Shown piece after piece: positions 61,012 through 64,000 of a stretch of 64,000 nt of DNA. The stretch's first letter is position 1, and every line of letters starts with the position of its first letter. The translations under genes were made by a program, and so were the position numbers. This DNA comes from Streptomyces sp. SS1-1 (GTDB lineage: Bacteria > Actinomycetota > Actinomycetes > Streptomycetales > Streptomycetaceae), in the NCBI RefSeq assembly GCF_008973465.1, contig NZ_WBXN01000004.1, forward strand, positions 4,690,501-4,754,500, written 5' to 3'. The notes under the pieces are model-generated. The model was not told the DNA's origin. It saw only the letters and a list, made by a program, of their open reading frames with translations, and made no database searches.

Positions 61012-62727
61012 ATGGCCAGGGAATTCCAACGCGGCCACAAGGCCAGGATCAGTGACCTCACGGCGGGCACGGATCTGTACGTAGGCGTGCAGATCGGTGG
61101 CCCAGGGCTGACCTTCGACATCAGCTGCTTCGGTCTCGACGCCGACGAACGGCTCTCCGACGACCGTTACTTCGTCTTCTTCAATCAGCCGAAGTCCCCT
61201 GAGGAGAGCATCCAGCTCCTCGGCGCGCAGGCCGGTGACACCGAGTCGTTCCGGGTGACGCTCGACAAGATCCCCCCGCAGATCCAGAAGCTGTCCTTCA
61301 CGGCGACGATCGACGGCGCCGGTCAGATGTCGCAGATCGGCCCCGGCTACCTCCGCATCGTCGCGGGCGGCGAGGAGGTGGCCCGGTACGCCTTCAACGG
61401 CTCGGAGTTCACCACCGAGCGCGCCGTGATGCTGGGCGACTTCTACCTGAAGGACGTGTGGCGGTTCGCCGCCGTCGGCCAGGGCTTCGACGGCGGCCTC
61501 GAGGCGCTGCTCAAGAACTTCGGCGGCGAGGTGGCCGAGGAGGAGACGCCCGCGGCCGCGCCGCAGCCTCAGGCCGGTGCCGGCGCGCCCAGCTTCGCGC
61601 CTCCCGCCCAGGCCGCCGCCCCGCCCGCCTTCGGCGCCCCCGCCGGTGCTCCGGCCCCCGCCCCGCAGCCCATGGCCCCGCCCGCGCCGGCTCCGGCCGC
61701 CCAGGGCTTCGCGCCCCCGCCGGGCGCCACGCCTCCGCCGCCCGGCCCGGCCCCGTCGGTGCACGCCCAGCCGACGATCGTCGCGCCCATGACACCGCCC
61801 GGCGTCGCCCCGCCGCCGCCCGCCCCGGCACCCGCGCCCTACGGCCAGCCCACCGCGCCGCCGCCCCCCGGCTACGGCTACCCGCCCGCCGCGCCGCAGG
61901 CACCGCAGGCACCGCCCCCGCCGCCCGGCTACGGCCAGCCGGCCCCGCCCCCGGGATACGGCCAGCAGCCCCCCTACGGGCAGGTCCCCGGACAGATGCC
62001 CGGACAGGTTCCTGGGCAGATCCCCGGCCAGGTCCCGCACGGCGCCCCGCAGGGTGCGCCCCAGGCCCCCGGTGTCGCCGCCGCGCTCCAGCAGTTCAAG
62101 GAGACGCCGACCGGCCAGCGCTGGACGCAGCAGAACAAGAAGATGGTCCGCGTCGACCTCGGCGTCGGCGGCCAGCCCGTGCTGGCCCGGCAGGGCAGCA
62201 TGGTGCTCTACCAGGGCAAGGTCGACTTCAGCTACAAGGGCGCCGGATTCGCCGGCCGGCTCGTGGGCAACGCGACCGGCCAGGAGATGCAGCTGATGCG
62301 CTGCACCGGCCAGGGCCAGGTGTTCCTCGCCGAGGACTCCACGATGCTGCACCCCATCGAACTCCAGGGCGACGGCATCTGTGTCTCCGCGGAGAACGTC
62401 CTCGCCTTCGACGAGTCCCTGCAGTACGAGGTCCGCCGGATCGAGGGGCACGGCATCCCCGGCGGCGCGCTGTTCACGATGCAGTTCACCGGCACCGGCA
62501 CGATCGTCGTCAAGACGCACGGCACCCCCGTGGTGCTGCCCGTGACGCCCACGACGTTCGCCGACTGCAACGCCGTGGTCGCCTGGTCGGCCGCCGCGCA
62601 GGTGGTCGTCTCCAGCCAGGTGCGCATGCGCCGCAACGCCTACCCGGGCGACACCGGCGAGAGCGTGAACCTCCAGTTCCGGGCCGCGCCCGGCAGCTTC
62701 GTCGTCGTCCAGCCGTACGAGATCTGA
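61012..62727 (+). CDS. TerD-AIM24 fusion protein with Pro-rich linker
   Basis: The 571-residue protein has an N-terminal TerD domain (about 1-180: LTFDISCFGLDADERLSDDRY; PPQIQKLSFTATIDGAG). A linker of about 180 residues rich in Pro, Ala, Gln, Gly and Tyr follows. The C-terminal AIM24/DUF124 beta domain covers about 365-570 (VDLGVGGQPVLARQGSMVLYQGKVDFSYKG). TerD proteins bind Ca2+ and are linked to tellurite and stress resistance. AIM24-type proteins are beta-rich and of unknown role in bacteria. The ATG has a GGGGGA site upstream. It heads a three-gene run. Confidence 0.9.
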   Translation: MAREFQRGHKARISDLTAGTDLYVGVQIGGPGLTFDISCFGLDADERLSDDRYFVFFNQPKSPEESIQLLGAQAGDTESFRVTLDKIPPQIQKLSFTATIDGAGQMSQIGPGYLRIVAGGEEVARYAFNGSEFTTERAVMLGDFYLKDVWRFAAVGQGFDGGLEALLKNFGGEVAEEETPAAAPQPQAGAGAPSFAPPAQAAAPPAFGAPAGAPAPAPQPMAPPAPAPAAQGFAPPPGATPPPPGPAPSVHAQPTIVAPMTPPGVAPPPPAPAPAPYGQPTAPPPPGYGYPPAAPQAPQAPPPPPGYGQPAPPPGYGQQPPYGQVPGQMPGQVPGQIPGQVPHGAPQGAPQAPGVAAALQQFKETPTGQRWTQQNKKMVRVDLGVGGQPVLARQGSMVLYQGKVDFSYKGAGFAGRLVGNATGQEMQLMRCTGQGQVFLAEDSTMLHPIELQGDGICVSAENVLAFDESLQYEVRRIEGHGIPGGALFTMQFTGTGTIVVKTHGTPVVLPVTPTTFADCNAVVAWSAAAQVVVSSQVRMRRNAYPGDTGESVNLQFRAAPGSFVVVQPYEI

Positions 62728-62740
62728 GGGAGAGCCCGTC

Positions 62741-63421
62741 ATGAACCAGCCGCTCGCGGGCTACGCCCCCGCACCCGTCGCCGCCCGCATGGAGAACCAC
62801 GGCAACCACATGGTCAAGGTCGCCCTGCAGACCGGGCACGACCTCATGGCGCGCGTGGGCTCGATGGTCGCCTACGAGGGCTTCGTCCAGTACGAGCCCA
62901 ACCCGCCCGCCGTCCGCCAGATCGCCAAGGACTGGCTCACCGGTGAGGGCGCGCCCCTGATGAAGTGCTCCGGCGACGGACTGCTCTACCTCGCCGACTA
63001 CGGCGCCAACGTCGTCGTGATCAACCTCAACGGCGACGGCATCTCCGTCAACGCCACCAACCTCCTCGCCTTCGACGCGCATCTGACGTGGGGTGTCGAG
63101 CGGGTGAAGGGCCTGGCGAAGTTCGCCGGGCAGGGCCTGTGGAACACCAAGATCTCCGGGCAGGGCTGGGTCGCGCTGACCTCCCGGGGCAAGCCGATCG
63201 TCGTCGACTGCGGCGGCGGCGAGGACGAGACGTACGTCGACCCGGACGCGCTCGTCGCCTGGTCGCCGAACCTCAAGGTGAAGGGCAAGCGCAGCTTCAA
63301 GGCGCAGTCCCTGATCGGACGGGGCAGCGGCGAGGCCTACCAGATGGCCTTCTCCGGCCAGGGCATCGTCGTCGTCCAGCCGAGCGAGGACAGTACCGAC
63401 CGCCTCCGGGTCCGGGGCTGA
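62741..63421 (+). CDS. AIM24-family protein
   Basis: The 226-residue protein is a single AIM24/DUF124 domain (MVKVALQTGHDLMARVGSMV; GLLYLADYGANVVVINLNGD; GEAYQMAFSGQGIVVVQPSE). It resembles the C-terminal domain of the preceding TerD fusion. It starts 14 nt after that stop with a GGGAGAG site. It is soluble and has no signal peptide. Confidence 0.9.
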   Translation: MNQPLAGYAPAPVAARMENHGNHMVKVALQTGHDLMARVGSMVAYEGFVQYEPNPPAVRQIAKDWLTGEGAPLMKCSGDGLLYLADYGANVVVINLNGDGISVNATNLLAFDAHLTWGVERVKGLAKFAGQGLWNTKISGQGWVALTSRGKPIVVDCGGGEDETYVDPDALVAWSPNLKVKGKRSFKAQSLIGRGSGEAYQMAFSGQGIVVVQPSEDSTDRLRVRG

Positions 63422-63439
63422 GGGGGAGCAGAGAACGCC

Positions 63440-64000
63440 ATGCAGAGCCCGATTTTCGCCTACAACGATCAGCAGACCCAGGACCGCTGGAGTCTGCAGA
63501 ACAAGCAGATGCTCCGCGTGACCCTGGAGGGGCACGACGACGTCCTGGCCCGCAAGGGCACGATGGTCGCCTACCAGGGACTCGTTGAGTTCGACGCCGA
63601 GTTCCAGGGCAACCAGCAGTCACGCGCGCGTGCCGTCACCGGTGAGGGCCTGGACCTCATGCGCTGTCACGGACAGGGCATCGTCTACCTCGCCAACCTC
63701 AAGCAGCACGTCCACCTGGTCGACGTCGACCAGGACGGACTGACCGTGGACAGCAGCTACGTGCTGGCGATGGACTCCACGCTGCATCACGAGGTGATCG
63801 CCGTGGACAGCCTCTACGGCATCTCCGGTTCGGGGAAGTACCAGCTCAACATCACCGGCCGCGGCAAGGTCGCCCTGATGACCTCAGGCATGCCGCTGAT
63901 GATGCAGGTGACGCCCGACAAGTACGTCAACTGCGACGCGGACGCGATCGTGGCCTGGTCGACCGGGCTGCGGGTGCAGATGCAGGCGCAGACGCACTCC
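63440..64000 (+). CDS. AIM24-family protein (3' end beyond window)
   Basis: The frame starts at an ATG at 63440 with GGGGGAG upstream and is open at the window edge after 187 codons. It shows the AIM24 pattern (WSLQNKQMLRVTLEGHDDVL; GTMVAYQGLVEFDAEFQG; GQGIVYLANLKQHVHLVDV). It is the third AIM24 domain in a row, after the fusion and a standalone copy. Confidence 0.88.
   Translation, partial: MQSPIFAYNDQQTQDRWSLQNKQMLRVTLEGHDDVLARKGTMVAYQGLVEFDAEFQGNQQSRARAVTGEGLDLMRCHGQGIVYLANLKQHVHLVDVDQDGLTVDSSYVLAMDSTLHHEVIAVDSLYGISGSGKYQLNITGRGKVALMTSGMPLMMQVTPDKYVNCDADAIVAWSTGLRVQMQAQTHS

Overview
The window is very GC-rich and gene-dense. It has GTG and TTG starts, long strings of short intergenic gaps, many lipoproteins, a WhiB-family regulator and rare TTA codons. 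All of this points to a Streptomyces-type actinomycete chromosome, in its conserved core rather than an arm. No rRNA, tRNA, CRISPR array, insertion sequence or prophage was recognised.

Layout. 1-9.3 kb: Mrp-type Fe-S/ATPase (partial), DUF1003 and MgtE-N/CBS proteins, a lipoprotein, CorA with a possible upstream leader peptide, a SUFU-domain protein, an MFS exporter with a palindromic promoter site, and a PHP phosphoesterase. 9.4-21 kb: MarC, a 50-residue orphan, a NYN nuclease, a DEAD-box RNA helicase with a long basic repeat tail, a ferritin-like protein, DUF3107, a TetR regulator, two alpha/beta hydrolases and a DUF3152 zinc-protease-like protein with a 12-residue repeat. 21-26.9 kb: a Cys-containing leader peptide followed by a peptide-type ABC import operon. 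26.9-32.1 kb: a small polysaccharide cluster (PelF-like glycosyltransferase, unknown multi-pass membrane protein, NDP-sugar epimerase, spherulin-4/GH114-type hydrolase). At least two of its genes carry TTA codons. 32.1-42.3 kb: moeZ, hypotheticals, a frameshifted secreted-protein gene, two tandem secreted tripeptidyl-aminopeptidase-type lipoproteins, and a large membrane protein fusing a kinase-like domain to an LPG-synthase-type membrane domain. 42.5-60.9 kb: a DNA-repair, redox and antibiotic-response block (alkyltransferase-like protein, AdnA, AdnB, M20 peptidase, NudC, mycoredoxin, UvrD2, wblC/whiB7 with uORF and attenuator, ABC1 kinase, ThiF-like protein, M48-type peptidase). 61-64 kb: a TerD-AIM24 fusion followed by two AIM24 proteins, the last cut by the window end.

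From memory, gene order from the DEAD helicase through ferritin-like, DUF3107, TetR, DUF3152, moeZ, alkyltransferase-like, adnA, adnB, nudC, mrx1, uvrD2, whiB7 and ABC1 matches the Mycobacterium tuberculosis region around Rv3197-Rv3211. Against that backbone, the ABC operon with its leader, the Pel-like cluster and the 33.5-39.3 kb block look like lineage-specific insertions, and they hold the most unusual content.

The best candidates for something not well described are four. They are the TTA-containing Pel-like cluster, the Cys leader peptide in front of a peptide-type ABC operon, the short strong-SD ORF upstream of corA, and the TerD/AIM24 operon. The wblC leader is a textbook-quality example of a known riboregulator. 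Many genes here lack a Shine-Dalgarno site but have a -10-like hexamer 6-7 nt before the start codon, which suggests leaderless mRNAs.
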